The notes: generated by a model from the sequence alone, not told the origin. A DNA stretch of 64,000 nucleotides from Paraflavisolibacter caeni (GCF_025628885.1 NZ_JAOTIF010000013.1:100065-164064); one strand, 5' to 3'; positions 44,703 to 54,805 are shown, counted from the stretch's first letter. Made by a program: numbers and translations.

Positions 44703-47700
44703 ATGAAATCACTAATGCTATGGGCATTTTTGGCATGCCTTTGCCCTTCGCTTGTGCATGCAACAACGTATTATTTTTCCACTTCAGGAAATGATTCGTA
44801 CTCTTCTACGCAAGCAACCAATCCGTCTACTCCCTGGAAAAGTATTGACAAGCTAAACACTATTTTTAGTACCCTTCAGCCCGGAGACGTGGTTCTCTTT
44901 AAAAAAGGGGAAACCTTTTATGGTACTATCAAACCTACCAAATCTGGTACTGCTGCCGCTCCCATTACCATTGGTGCATATGGCAGTGGTAACAACCCGG
45001 TAATCACTGGCTTTGTTACCCTGAGCAACTGGACTTCGATTGGCAGTGGCCGTTATGAAAGCACGGATGCATCATTAGGCGCTTCGGTTGCCATGGTGAC
45101 CATGAACGGTGCAGCCCAGGAACTTGGCCGCTATCCAAATTCAGATGCCACTAATGAAGGTTATCTGAACTTTGAATCACATGGTACTAACTCTATTACT
45201 GATAATGAACTCACCTCTTCCACCAACTGGGCCGGAGCAGAGGTAGTAATCCGCAGTTCACACTGGTCGTTGGACCGCTTAAGCATAACCGCCCATTCTG
45301 GGGGCACAATTACCTATAGCCCGGCAGCAAGTTATACACTAAAAGATGGCTATGGTTATTTTATTCAAAATGATGTACGTACCCTGGACAAACAAGGTGA
45401 GTGGGCTTACAAGGCTTCTACCAAGAAACTCACTGTACACTTTGGTTCCAGCACTCCTTCCAGCTATCAAGTGAAGGCCAGTGTGCTGAACAACCAGGTA
45501 TACATTTCCGGTTACAACTATATTACTCTTAGCAACCTCACCTTTGAAGGAGCCAATGATGATGCACTATACATCAAATCTTCCACTGGCACACAAGTCC
45601 TCAATTGTAATATTCTCAATTCTGGCAATAATGGTATTGAAGCTAGCAGCACCAATGGATTAATGGTGGATAACAGCACCATCAGCAACAGCAACAACAT
45701 TGGCATCTACTTAGTCAGCAGCACTAATAACTCGATCATCTCCAATAATACCGTCAAAAACTCTGGCAAATTTGCTGGTATGGGATACAATGGTGCCAAC
45801 ACAAGTGTAGGCATGCGCATTAATGGCGACAAAAACCTGGTTCAATATAATACTATTGACAGCAGCGGTTATTGTGGCATCCGCTTTGCCGGAGATTACA
45901 CTGAAATCAAAAACAACTTCATCACCAACTTTTGTTTTGTAAAAGATGATGGTGCTGGCGTTTATACCGGAGCCCCTGATAAAGTGGAACGAGTAGGCAG
46001 AAAGATAACTGGCAATATCATCCTCAATGGTATTGGTGCCAAGGAAGGCACCACTGATAAAACTACCTTGCAAGCATCCGGTATTTACCTGGATAACTAT
46101 TCTGCCGGTATTGACATCCAAGGCAATACAGTAGCCAACTGCGGTAAGGTTGGTATTTATGTGCACAATGCCTACAAACTTAACATCAGGGACAATACCA
46201 GCTTTGACAATAACTCAGGACAGTTGCAGTTTACCTTTGATAATGGTGGCGCACGCATTACTCAAGTGAACATGAAAGACAACGTCTATGTTTCCAAGAC
46301 AAAGACACAAACTGTTGGTTATTTCTATACTTACCTGGGAAGTAGCGACATCAATTCATTTGGTACTATAGACAGCAACTATTATGCACGTCCTATAGAC
46401 GACAATACCACCATCCGTACAGCAACAGGCCTGTACACATCCACACAAGTCCTCAGCACACTAGCCCTTTCTGGTTGGCAGTCGGCTTATGTACATGATG
46501 ACCGCTCCAATAAAGCGCCAAAGACCTTGAGCAGCACAGTGGATCCCAATGATTACCTGCGTCTTGAGTTCAATGCATCAAATACAAGCAAGACCATTGC
46601 ATTGGATGCTACTTATATAGACATGAAGAACAAGACTTACTCAGGCACCATTACCCTGGCTCCTTATACCTCTGTAGTACTGTTGAAAACAGGCGCAGCT
46701 CCTAACCAGGCGCCAAGCGTATCATTGACCAGTCCTACAGCCAATGCCATCTTTACTGCACCTGCAGGTGTAAAACTAACAGCAACAGCTACAGATACAG
46801 ATGGCACCATCAGCAAAGTGGAATTCTACAATGGTTCTACCCTGTTGCAAACTGTAAATGCAGCTCCTTATGACTGGACATGGACCAGTGTGGCAGCCGG
46901 CACGTACAGCATCACTGCTAAGGCTTATGATAACACTGGTAACATTACCACTTCAACTCCGGTGTCGATTACTGTTAAGCCTAACCAGGCTCCTACTGTG
47001 TCACTTACCAGTCCTACTGCCAATGCTATTTATACTGCACCAGCTGATGTAAAACTAACAGCCAATGCTTCAGATACAGATGGCACCATCAGCAAAGTAG
47101 AGTTCTATGCCGGCGCTACCCTGCTGCAAACAGTTAGCGCAGCTCCTTATGATTGGACATGGTCATATGCAGCTGCCGGAACGTATAGCATCACTGCTAA
47201 AGCTTATGATAACACAGGCAATGTTACCACCTCGGCTCCAGTGACTATTACGGTGAATCCTAACCAGGCTCCCAGTGCAGCACTGACCAGTCCTTCAGCT
47301 AATGCTACTTATACAGCACCAGGTTCGGTTCGCCTGACAGCCACAGCGACTGACGTGGATGGCTCTATCAGTAAGGTGGAATTCTACAATGGCTCTACCC
47401 TGCTGCAAACAGTTAGCGCAGCTCCTTATGACTGGACATGGACCAGTGTAGCGGCCGGTACATATACTATTACCGCCAAGGCTTATGATAACACTGGTAA
47501 CATCACCACTACTGCTCCGGTGTCGATCACTGTGAATCCTAACCAGGCTCCCAGTGTGTCGTTGACCAGTCCTACTGCCAGTGCTACTTATACTGCACCA
47601 GCTTCTGTTCACCTGACTGCCACAGCTACAGACGTAGACGGCACCATCAGCAAAGTAGAGTTCTATGCCGGCGCTACCCTGCTGCAGACAGTGAGCACTG

Positions 47701-48683
47701 CTCCTTACGACTGGACATGGTCGTATGCAGCTGCCGGTACGTATACAATTACTGCCAAGGCTTATGACAACAACGGCAATGTCACTACCTCGGCTCCAGT
47801 GACTATTACGGTGAATCCTAGCCAGGCGCCAAGCGTATCATTGACCAGTCCTACGGCTAATGCTACTTATACAGCACCAGGTTCGGTTCGCCTGACAGCC
47901 ACAGCGACTGACGTGGATGGCTCTATCAGTAAGGTGGAATTCTACAATGGCTCTACCCTGCTGCAAACAGTTAGCGCAGCTCCTTATGACTGGACATGGA
48001 CCAGTGTAGCAGCCGGTACATATACTATTACCGCTAAAGCCTATGACAATAGTGGTAATGTATCCACCTCGGCTCCTGTAACTATTACGGTGAAGGCTAA
48101 CCAGGCTCCAACTGTGACAATCACCAGTCCGAAAGCCAATGCCACTTATTCAGCACCAGCTTCTGTGCGCCTGACTGCCACAGCTACAGACGTCGACGGC
48201 ACCATCAGCAAGGTAGAATTCTACAAAGGCTCTACCCTGATCCAAACAGAAAAAGCAGCGCCTTACGACTGGACATGGAACAATGTAGCAGCCGGCACCT
48301 ACACTATTACCGCCAAGGCTTATGACAACAGCGGCAATGTAACTGTCTCTGCTCCGGTGACTATTACAGTGAAGAAGGGAGGTAACCTTGGTATGGCTAT
48401 GCCAACTGATAACAATATGGAGATGAGTTCTTCGACAAGTTTACGTCTCTACCCCAATCCTGCCACCAGCACCATCAATGTAGATTTGAATGGATTGGCC
48501 AATAACCAGCCAGCCAAACTGACCATCTACAATATGGCGGGCAGCATAGTAAAGAGTATGCCGGTAACCTTATCGGGTAATAACATCAAAGTGGATATCT
48601 CTACTTTAGCTCACGGAATGTACCTGTTGAAAATAGCCGGAGAAGGCATCGACAGCACCCAAAAGTTCCAGAAAATAGATTAA
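44703..48683 (+). CDS. T9SS-secreted right-handed beta-helix protein, paralogue 4 (six Ig-like modules)
   Basis: 1326 residues. Signal peptide ending VHA, TYYFSTSGNDSYS, beta-helix body of 666 codons, six Ig-like modules of exactly 93 residues each (667-1224), then the T9SS sorting domain (from about 1250, LYPNPATSTINVDL). The rung segment around residues 315-375 is unlike the other paralogues (NGLMVDNSTISNSNNIGIY then SSTNNSIISNNTV) while sequence on both sides is nearly the same. The repeated modules probably form a stalk holding the helix away from the cell surface; that is inference. The gene closes the array and ends in a strong terminator. Confidence 0.92.
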   Translation: MKSLMLWAFLACLCPSLVHATTYYFSTSGNDSYSSTQATNPSTPWKSIDKLNTIFSTLQPGDVVLFKKGETFYGTIKPTKSGTAAAPITIGAYGSGNNPVITGFVTLSNWTSIGSGRYESTDASLGASVAMVTMNGAAQELGRYPNSDATNEGYLNFESHGTNSITDNELTSSTNWAGAEVVIRSSHWSLDRLSITAHSGGTITYSPAASYTLKDGYGYFIQNDVRTLDKQGEWAYKASTKKLTVHFGSSTPSSYQVKASVLNNQVYISGYNYITLSNLTFEGANDDALYIKSSTGTQVLNCNILNSGNNGIEASSTNGLMVDNSTISNSNNIGIYLVSSTNNSIISNNTVKNSGKFAGMGYNGANTSVGMRINGDKNLVQYNTIDSSGYCGIRFAGDYTEIKNNFITNFCFVKDDGAGVYTGAPDKVERVGRKITGNIILNGIGAKEGTTDKTTLQASGIYLDNYSAGIDIQGNTVANCGKVGIYVHNAYKLNIRDNTSFDNNSGQLQFTFDNGGARITQVNMKDNVYVSKTKTQTVGYFYTYLGSSDINSFGTIDSNYYARPIDDNTTIRTATGLYTSTQVLSTLALSGWQSAYVHDDRSNKAPKTLSSTVDPNDYLRLEFNASNTSKTIALDATYIDMKNKTYSGTITLAPYTSVVLLKTGAAPNQAPSVSLTSPTANAIFTAPAGVKLTATATDTDGTISKVEFYNGSTLLQTVNAAPYDWTWTSVAAGTYSITAKAYDNTGNITTSTPVSITVKPNQAPTVSLTSPTANAIYTAPADVKLTANASDTDGTISKVEFYAGATLLQTVSAAPYDWTWSYAAAGTYSITAKAYDNTGNVTTSAPVTITVNPNQAPSAALTSPSANATYTAPGSVRLTATATDVDGSISKVEFYNGSTLLQTVSAAPYDWTWTSVAAGTYTITAKAYDNTGNITTTAPVSITVNPNQAPSVSLTSPTASATYTAPASVHLTATATDVDGTISKVEFYAGATLLQTVSTAPYDWTWSYAAAGTYTITAKAYDNNGNVTTSAPVTITVNPSQAPSVSLTSPTANATYTAPGSVRLTATATDVDGSISKVEFYNGSTLLQTVSAAPYDWTWTSVAAGTYTITAKAYDNSGNVSTSAPVTITVKANQAPTVTITSPKANATYSAPASVRLTATATDVDGTISKVEFYKGSTLIQTEKAAPYDWTWNNVAAGTYTITAKAYDNSGNVTVSAPVTITVKKGGNLGMAMPTDNNMEMSSSTSLRLYPNPATSTINVDLNGLANNQPAKLTIYNMAGSIVKSMPVTLSGNNIKVDISTLAHGMYLLKIAGEGIDSTQKFQKID
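46701..48374 (+). repeat. Six tandem 279-bp repeats encoding 93-residue Ig-like modules
   Basis: Units begin at 46701, 46980, 47259, 47538, 47817 and 48096, always 279 bp, in frame. Each encodes a P(N/S)QAP...SISKVEFY...PYDWTW...AGTYTITAKAYDN module. Units 3 and 5 are almost identical; units 2 and 4 share AGATLLQTVS and WSYAAAGTY, giving an A-B-A-B order that points to duplication of a two-unit (558-bp) block. The outer units 1 and 6 differ more. Confidence 0.92.
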
Positions 48684-48701
48684 TAGGGATTAGTTCATAG
48701 T

Positions 48702-48736
48702 AAAAAGGGCCGGAGCGAAAACTCCGGCCCTTTTTT
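48702..48736 (+). terminator. Strong intrinsic terminator of the beta-helix array
   Basis: Positions 48702-48715 pair with 48722-48735 (GGGCCGGAG core, six-base loop) and a T-run closes the element. It begins 19 bases after the last paralogue's stop. Confidence 0.9.
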
Positions 48737-49229
48737 GTTTATTGGATAGTCCTAATGCGAAGCACTCCATGGTCAGTTTTGCAAGTAACTTTCCAATTCC
48801 TCTAATGAGATTCAGTATGAAAGACCCTAAAGTTTATAACCAATCTAGCCAGGCTTTGCTTTTTGAGAAAAGGAAAGAAATTTCAAGTATTTTGAAATTA
48901 ATAAAAATTATATTAATTTCATTTATATTGATTTTCCTCCATTTGGTATAGCAGAGCTTGAAAAAACTTTTTAAGGTAGTTCTTTACCCAAGAGGGATAG
49001 AAATAGGAAATTGCAGTTCAATAGCCTCAACGAAGACCAGCATATAAATAACGGTATTCTTGTTTTATTTAGACAGAATACCACATTTGAACTGTGAAAA
49101 GCAACAAGATTTTATTCATTTAATTACTTTAATCCTCTACCCCAAAAATCCTATGTTAGCTCGTGCAAACCTGTGAATCCTGACACTGAACAAATGCCAA
49201 TGCTTTATTAAAAGATTACAACAATTTTA
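48737..49229. other. Intergenic region before the glycosyltransferase genes
   Basis: About 490 AT-rich bases. A 69-codon frame (48742-48951) has a hydrophobic tail but no convincing family or start context, so I do not call it. An 8-bp inverted repeat (GGTATTCT, 49053-49060, with 49075-49082) is present. The promoter for 49230 should be here. Confidence 0.45.
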
Positions 49230-50366
49230 ATGAAACTGACTTATGCCTCTGTGTTTGATGCTACCAATTTAAACAACTGGTCAGGCTTAGGTTATTATTA
49301 TGGTGTGATGTTGGAGCAAGCGGGTTTTGATTTGAATTACCTTAACAATCTCAATACGCCCTTCCAATCACTTCATTCCATGAAGCAACATCTGGTAAAA
49401 AGGATGGCAGGAAAATTATATTCCCGCCACTTTAATATCAATGTATCCAAGACATACGCACAAATAATTCAGAAAAAACTAGGTGCGGGATCTGCCATCT
49501 TCTCTCCTAACACAATTGTACTGGCACATTTAGGAAGTGAATATAAACGGATACTTTATGCAGACGCTACTTTAGAGCGCCTTCTGCATCTTTATCCTAA
49601 TTATTCAAATTTGACTAAACAGTGCGTTATTGAGGGTCATGAGATTGACAGGCAAGCCATTCATAATAGTGACCTACTGATTTATTCCTCGCAGTGGGCA
49701 GCAGATTCTGCAATCAATTTTTACAATGCTGACCCCAAAAAAATCTCAATTGCTCCTTTCGGAGCCAACTTAAAGAGTGTACCAGCGTATTGTGACATAA
49801 AAAATATCATCAAAAAAAGAGCCTCCAATAATGAAATCCACATTCTTTTTTTAGGTGTCGACTGGATCAGAAAAGGAGGCGACAAGGCTCTTGAAGTTAT
49901 CAACAGATTGAATGAAAATGGATTGAAAGCTACCTTACATATTGCCGGTATCAAAGGGAAGTTGCCGATCAATGAGCAAAATAACATCGTTAATCATGGA
50001 TTTATAGGAAAAGACTCTATAGATGGGGAGGAAAAGCTAGCTGAATTATTTTCAACCTGCCATTTTTTATTACTTCCGACTATAGCTGATTGCACACCTG
50101 TTGTTTTTTCTGAAGCCAATGCTTTCGGCATGCCTTGTATCACGACTAATGTAGGTGGCAATAGTTGTATTGTTCGCAATGACATCAATGGGAAAGTGTT
50201 TGATCCGTCGATCTTTATTGAAGAAGCGGTTGATTATATCCAGGAAATAACACAGTCAACCCAGAAATATGAGCAACTTTGCCTTTCCTCATATGACCGA
50301 TATTGTACAGAATTAAACTGGACAACAACCGGCAAAAAGATATTTAAACTTATTAATGACTTGTAG
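49230..50366 (+). CDS. Glycosyltransferase family 4 protein
   Basis: 378 residues with the GT-B fold. The C-terminal donor domain shows ILFLGVDWIRKGGDKALEVI (about 210-229; sugar-nucleotide domain start), GFIGK (about 263) and the EX7E-type region LLPTIADCTPVVFSEANAFGMPCITTNVGG (core SEANAFGMP at about 300), which binds the nucleotide diphosphate. No signal peptide or membrane span, so it is cytoplasmic or membrane-associated. It probably adds a sugar to a surface polysaccharide or lipid-linked oligosaccharide. It is followed directly by a GT2 gene, so the two form an operon. Confidence 0.9.
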   Translation: MKLTYASVFDATNLNNWSGLGYYYGVMLEQAGFDLNYLNNLNTPFQSLHSMKQHLVKRMAGKLYSRHFNINVSKTYAQIIQKKLGAGSAIFSPNTIVLAHLGSEYKRILYADATLERLLHLYPNYSNLTKQCVIEGHEIDRQAIHNSDLLIYSSQWAADSAINFYNADPKKISIAPFGANLKSVPAYCDIKNIIKKRASNNEIHILFLGVDWIRKGGDKALEVINRLNENGLKATLHIAGIKGKLPINEQNNIVNHGFIGKDSIDGEEKLAELFSTCHFLLLPTIADCTPVVFSEANAFGMPCITTNVGGNSCIVRNDINGKVFDPSIFIEEAVDYIQEITQSTQKYEQLCLSSYDRYCTELNWTTTGKKIFKLINDL

Positions 50367-50376
50367 TAGTATCCAG

Positions 50377-51399
50377 ATGAATGAACGCATTCCACCAATC
50401 CCACCTGTGATTCATCCCGTGTCAACTCAGGACGAACGTCCTTTCTGGTCAGTGATGATACCAACTTATAATTGTATCAATTATCTTGAAAGAACCTTAC
50501 GTAGTGTACTTATCCAGGATCCCGGTTTGGAAAGGATGCATATTGAAGTCGTGGATGATTGTAGTACAGATGGAAACGTGGAAGCACTAATTAAAGATAT
50601 CGGCAAAGGGAGGATTTCCTATTACAGGCAACCTAAAAATGTAGGAAGCCTGAGAAATTTTGAAACATGCCTCAATAGATCAAAAGGTTATTGGGTGCAT
50701 CTTTTACACGGGGATGATATGATAAAAACAGGCTTTTATTCAGAGGTTGAATCCCTAATTAATCAATTTCCGGATGTTGGTTCTGCAATAACAAGCTTTT
50801 GTGCTATTAATGAAGACGGTCATGAATCAAAACCGTTAAACGCCTACTTAAAGAAAAAGCCAGGTGTTTTAGATAACTGGCTTTATAAGATTGCATCTGC
50901 GCAACGTGTACAGCCTCCATGTGTAGTCGTAAAAAGAGAGGTTTATGAAAAACTCGGGGGCTTTTTTGGTGTTGAATATGGAGAGGATTGGGAAATGTGG
51001 ATAAGGATAGCGGCACACTATCCTGTGGCTTTTTCACCGGCCTGCCTTGCCATGTACAGAACTCGTAAATTGAATATCAGTAATCAAAGTATTATATCAG
51101 AACAGAATTATATAGATCTTTTAAAAGTTATAGATATTTCCCAAAAGTATCTGCCCGAAAGGAAAAGAAAAGACGTGAGAAAAAAAGCTTTGCAGAATTT
51201 CTCTATCAGTTATGCACGTTCATCTTACAGGATTTATAAAGAAGACCATAAAAATGCAGTTTCCTTTATTTTGGCAAAACAAGCTTTGAAAATGAATAAA
51301 AACATCAGGAGCTTTTATTGGATCATTCGCTTACTGAGTTCCTATTTTAAAAATTTTATACTTTCAAAAAGGGTTGCCAAAACCTTAAAAGGTACATAG
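50377..51399 (+). CDS. Glycosyltransferase family 2 protein
   Basis: About 340 residues from ATG 50377; an ATG seven codons earlier (50356) would overlap the GT4 gene by 11 bases and is also possible. GT-A motifs: WSVMIPTYNCINYLERTLRSVL, VVDDCSTDG (UDP-sugar binding DDxSxD type), NVGSLRNFE, and the DxD-like LLHGDDM (about 110). EYGEDWEMWIRIA is the typical ED acceptor/base region near 205. It would transfer a sugar in the cytoplasm. The gene ends before a bidirectional terminator shared with the convergent Kelch gene. Confidence 0.92.
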   Translation: MNERIPPIPPVIHPVSTQDERPFWSVMIPTYNCINYLERTLRSVLIQDPGLERMHIEVVDDCSTDGNVEALIKDIGKGRISYYRQPKNVGSLRNFETCLNRSKGYWVHLLHGDDMIKTGFYSEVESLINQFPDVGSAITSFCAINEDGHESKPLNAYLKKKPGVLDNWLYKIASAQRVQPPCVVVKREVYEKLGGFFGVEYGEDWEMWIRIAAHYPVAFSPACLAMYRTRKLNISNQSIISEQNYIDLLKVIDISQKYLPERKRKDVRKKALQNFSISYARSSYRIYKEDHKNAVSFILAKQALKMNKNIRSFYWIIRLLSSYFKNFILSKRVAKTLKGT

Positions 51400-51420
51400 T
51401 TAGTTATTGATTATGCATGC

Positions 51421-51459
51421 ATTAAAAAAGGAAGCTTGTTAAAAGCTTCCTTTTTTAAT
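51421..51459. terminator. Bidirectional terminator between GT2 and Kelch genes
   Basis: Positions 51421-51437 pair with 51443-51459 (17 bp, five-base loop). A-run before and T-run after make it work on both strands, fitting the convergent genes ending at 51399 and 51476. Confidence 0.88.
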
Positions 51460-51475
51460 CAGATAAGATTGAGGA

Positions 51476-54277
51476 TTAGTCTACAAACAATCTGCGCTGT
51501 ATCTGGCCTAGAGGTAACTGGATTTGAATCAAATAAATTCCAGCCAGCAACTGTTTACTTACTGAAAATATGGTACTGGCATTACCATTATTATCTGTGG
51601 TTAATTGCCGCACCTCCAATAAATGCCCGCTCATGTCAATTAAATAAAGAGTTATTTTTTCATGCTGGCCTATATTCTGGACCTCCAGATGTACATCACT
51701 CTTCTTACTTGGATTAGGATACAACTTCACCTGGCTAAGCGTTTGGTTTTCAGAAATTGTAGATGTAGTCGCGGCCTGATCAACCACAGTAAACCCTACT
51801 GTTAATGAAGTGCCAGCAGTACCAGCACCACCGGTAGATGTAAAAGGTGTAGCCTTTAGCGTATAGGAGCCCGTGGCCGGAGTCCAGCCATAATAATCCC
51901 CACTGTTGTTATCACCAAAGAGCGCATACGGTGCACGGCTTTCTATAACGTTTTTCGTCTGTGCGCCAGTTAAGGCAAACACCACGCTACCTACTGTAGA
52001 CGGATTGGTATTGGCCCTAATGTTCAGGCTACGGCTTGGCAGGGTCGCCAAGTTTAGCGTACTTCCATTGGTAAGTGTCTGAATGGGTTGGTCTGTCTCT
52101 GCATTAATGAGAGTGAAAGTTGCTACCTGCTGCGTGGTTGCCGCTCCAGGTGCTCCTTTCCGCACCAGCGTTGAAAAATTACCGCCAGCATAATAGATAG
52201 CGCCTTTCAGTGTAACGCCTACACCAGCCGATTTTGTTTCGGGTAGTGGGGTAAGATCTACCCATGTATTAGTAGAGGGCGTATATGCTAAAACACGCTT
52301 GGATTTTACATTGTGGGACGTTTCACCTCCCAATACCAAAATCCGGTTGCCTATTACAGTAACAGCCGATGATATATGATCCAGCCCAATCGGCATATCA
52401 GCCACTCTTGTCCAGGTATCTGTATTAGGATCATAAACCTCCACAGTTTTTTGCGTTACAGTTGCTGCATCCTGATGATGGGCTCCGCCAATAAAATATA
52501 TTTTACCTTCAAATACAGCAGAACCAGGATGGTTGCGGGGATCTGAAAGAGGTGCCATGGCCTTCCACCCGGCAGGAAGATTGTCTAAATCCAACGCATA
52601 ATGAATCGCAACATCTGCACGGGACAAATTGGCCCCACCCATGTAATGAAGTTTGCCATTTAGATATTGTAACTGCCCGGCAGCTAATTCTACGGGCAGA
52701 TTCGGCAAAGCGGTATAAGTGTTTGTTGCCACATTATATCTGAAAACCTGTTTGGTACCAAATACCTGGCCTGTACCCGTTGAATTGGATTTATATCCTC
52801 CAGCAAAATAAATATCAGTGCCATCTGTAGCCAAGCCTTCATGGGTGATACCACCAAAGTCTGCACCGTTTGGTGTATGAGGCAAATCTGCAATAGCACT
52901 CCAACTGTTAGTAGCCGGATCATATACAAATGAACGTTTGGTAGGTGTCCAATAGCTAGGACGTTTTAGAATATCATAACCTCCAAAAATATACAGCTTA
53001 CCATCGACTACAGCCCCATGGATTTCATGAGTTCCATATGGCTCACTGGCAGCGCTACCCCAGCTGATTGCACTAAAATCAGGAGTATTGGTTCCGTTAG
53101 CAACATTAATAACCGTACTAGCGTTATCAGCAAGACCTCCTCCATCCGAAGCCCTTACCACCAAGGAGTAACTGCTTTGGCTATGATAATTTAAGGTTTT
53201 GGCCACCCTGATCTGCCCTGTAGACGCATTGATGGAAAAAGCCCCATTGGTATTTCCCGACACAATGGAATAACTCAGGGCATCCCCATTAGCATCACTG
53301 GCACTCACCTGCCCCACCAGGCTACCCACAGCTGCATCATCCTGCAGTGAATAGCTGTAACTGGCCGGGGAAAACACCGGAGCCGTATTACCTGCACTGG
53401 GCTGAGAAATGCTGAAGTCTTCAAAACTATAAGTCACGGCTGTGGTGGCATTGCGGTGGGTGGCATAAATACCCCCATAGGCTGTGCTGGCCGTCAGCCC
53501 CATGCCGGCAATCGAAACCGTCTTGGGGCTGTAGGCCGCCCCCACATTCACATAACTGACCCCATCGGTGGAATAAAACCCCTCGGCTGTATTGGCAGTG
53601 GGATCTACCACCAGGCGTAAGCGCACGATCATGGTGTTCAGATTGGCGATAGTTCCTGTGATGCGCTGATCCGGATTGGAGGTACCGCTCACCGTACTGG
53701 AGAGGTCATTGAGCTCGCGGCGCAGTTCCACCTTATTGGCGGAAACCGACAGCTTTACAAAGGTTTTGTCCCCCAGACCAAACCACAGCCCCCCCTGCTG
53801 GCTGGAGGTGCCATTGAAGGGATTGATGAGGGTGGTTTCCAGGCGCAACAGGCCCCGGCTGTCTACTTTTACACCCAGGGCATTGATTTGGTTATTGTTG
53901 GTGAGGTAGGCAATGCCTTTGTTGGTAAGGATCTGCAAGCGGCCGCTGCCCAGGGTGAGTTGGGCGGCTTCATAGCCGGGTACACTACTATTGGAGGGGG
54001 TGCCGTCCTGGGTGAGGCGGGTACCGCTGTAGGCATCCACCATAGTAAAGCCGGTGCCGGCTCCATTTTTATCAGTGATGGTTCCTGCCACAGAGCTGCT
54101 GAAGGACAGGCTAACAGGCAGGCTCACTTGTACATTGCCACAGGGCAGGGTGCTGATGGGCGGGCATTGTGCTAGAGCAGCCTCAAAACTGCCAGAAATA
54201 ATCAGAACAACCAATAACCAGGTTATTGGCAAGTGAAACGATAGAGAAGGGTAAAAAAATGTAGAACCCAATTTCAT
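51476..54277 (-). CDS. Secreted Kelch-repeat/cadherin-like surface protein with T9SS sorting domain
   Basis: 933 residues. After a signal peptide (to about 37, EAALAQ) comes a concanavalin-like region (about 60-295), a cadherin-type domain (about 300-395, with APVFSPASYSYSLQDDAAVGSLVGQVSASDANGD, core ASDANGD), then about six Kelch repeats (410-720; YIFGGY, IYFAGGY, LHYMGGA, IYFIGGA, ILVLGGE, IYYAGGN), an SLNIRA region and a T9SS sorting domain (from about 855, VKLYPNPSK). It is exported to the cell surface and likely binds glycans or protein. The N-terminal part (DNA 53400-54170) is clearly G+C-richer than the rest, hinting at a module of different origin. Confidence 0.88.
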   Translation of the reverse strand: MKLGSTFFYPSLSFHLPITWLLVVLIISGSFEAALAQCPPISTLPCGNVQVSLPVSLSFSSSVAGTITDKNGAGTGFTMVDAYSGTRLTQDGTPSNSSVPGYEAAQLTLGSGRLQILTNKGIAYLTNNNQINALGVKVDSRGLLRLETTLINPFNGTSSQQGGLWFGLGDKTFVKLSVSANKVELRRELNDLSSTVSGTSNPDQRITGTIANLNTMIVRLRLVVDPTANTAEGFYSTDGVSYVNVGAAYSPKTVSIAGMGLTASTAYGGIYATHRNATTAVTYSFEDFSISQPSAGNTAPVFSPASYSYSLQDDAAVGSLVGQVSASDANGDALSYSIVSGNTNGAFSINASTGQIRVAKTLNYHSQSSYSLVVRASDGGGLADNASTVINVANGTNTPDFSAISWGSAASEPYGTHEIHGAVVDGKLYIFGGYDILKRPSYWTPTKRSFVYDPATNSWSAIADLPHTPNGADFGGITHEGLATDGTDIYFAGGYKSNSTGTGQVFGTKQVFRYNVATNTYTALPNLPVELAAGQLQYLNGKLHYMGGANLSRADVAIHYALDLDNLPAGWKAMAPLSDPRNHPGSAVFEGKIYFIGGAHHQDAATVTQKTVEVYDPNTDTWTRVADMPIGLDHISSAVTVIGNRILVLGGETSHNVKSKRVLAYTPSTNTWVDLTPLPETKSAGVGVTLKGAIYYAGGNFSTLVRKGAPGAATTQQVATFTLINAETDQPIQTLTNGSTLNLATLPSRSLNIRANTNPSTVGSVVFALTGAQTKNVIESRAPYALFGDNNSGDYYGWTPATGSYTLKATPFTSTGGAGTAGTSLTVGFTVVDQAATTSTISENQTLSQVKLYPNPSKKSDVHLEVQNIGQHEKITLYLIDMSGHLLEVRQLTTDNNGNASTIFSVSKQLLAGIYLIQIQLPLGQIQRRLFVD

Positions 54278-54805
54278 AGTCTAAGCATTTATGAGTAAAG
54301 AAACTACTTCAGCAGTAAAAATTGTGTACCAGTGATTAGAGCAAGGGATAATGGAAGGGGGACATTCGAAGGATAGTAGAATGCGCGCTCCAAAGGGTTG
54401 AGGAAAGTTTACTTTAAAGTTATGATTTTATTTTAACTGACACCTGCCAGTTTAATTAAAAATAAATTGCTAAGAAAGATCCTCGATGGTAATTATTGAA
54501 TTTCCTGATACTCTATAACTCTATAATTTAAAATTCAAACAAGATCACCTGTAGTGATTTAAAAAATTATTGGTACAACTTTTATAATCTTTAGTATATT
54601 TAACATGCATTAGTTTCCTCAACTTATGGAATCATAGAGTGAGCATATGCGTTCACTATGACAACAGAACATCTGTTCTTATTCGCACTCCACCTCTTGA
54701 AGACAAGAAACTGTAGAGAACCCATCCTGTTAAGACGAATCTCTCTTGAAACATTGTACAGACTCATCTGTATAAGTCTTATATGAACATTCATAAATGT
54801 TTGAT
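54278..54805. other. Divergent intergenic region
   Basis: About 530 AT-rich bases between the minus-strand Kelch gene and the plus-strand fifth beta-helix gene. It should carry promoters for both. An imperfect inverted repeat AGTGA-N10-TCACT lies at 54638-54657; I see nothing else. Confidence 0.45.

Noticed and set aside
46701..48374. CRISPR-like array
   Set aside because: Repeats are 279 bp, coding and without spacers, and no cas gene is present.
48742..48951. 69-codon frame with hydrophobic C-terminus after the beta-helix array
   Set aside because: Starts right behind a terminator, no recognisable family, composition typical of AT-rich spacer.
54638..54657. CRP-like site AGTGA-N10-TCACT
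   Set aside because: The spacing is ten rather than six bases and the inner bases are not symmetric.
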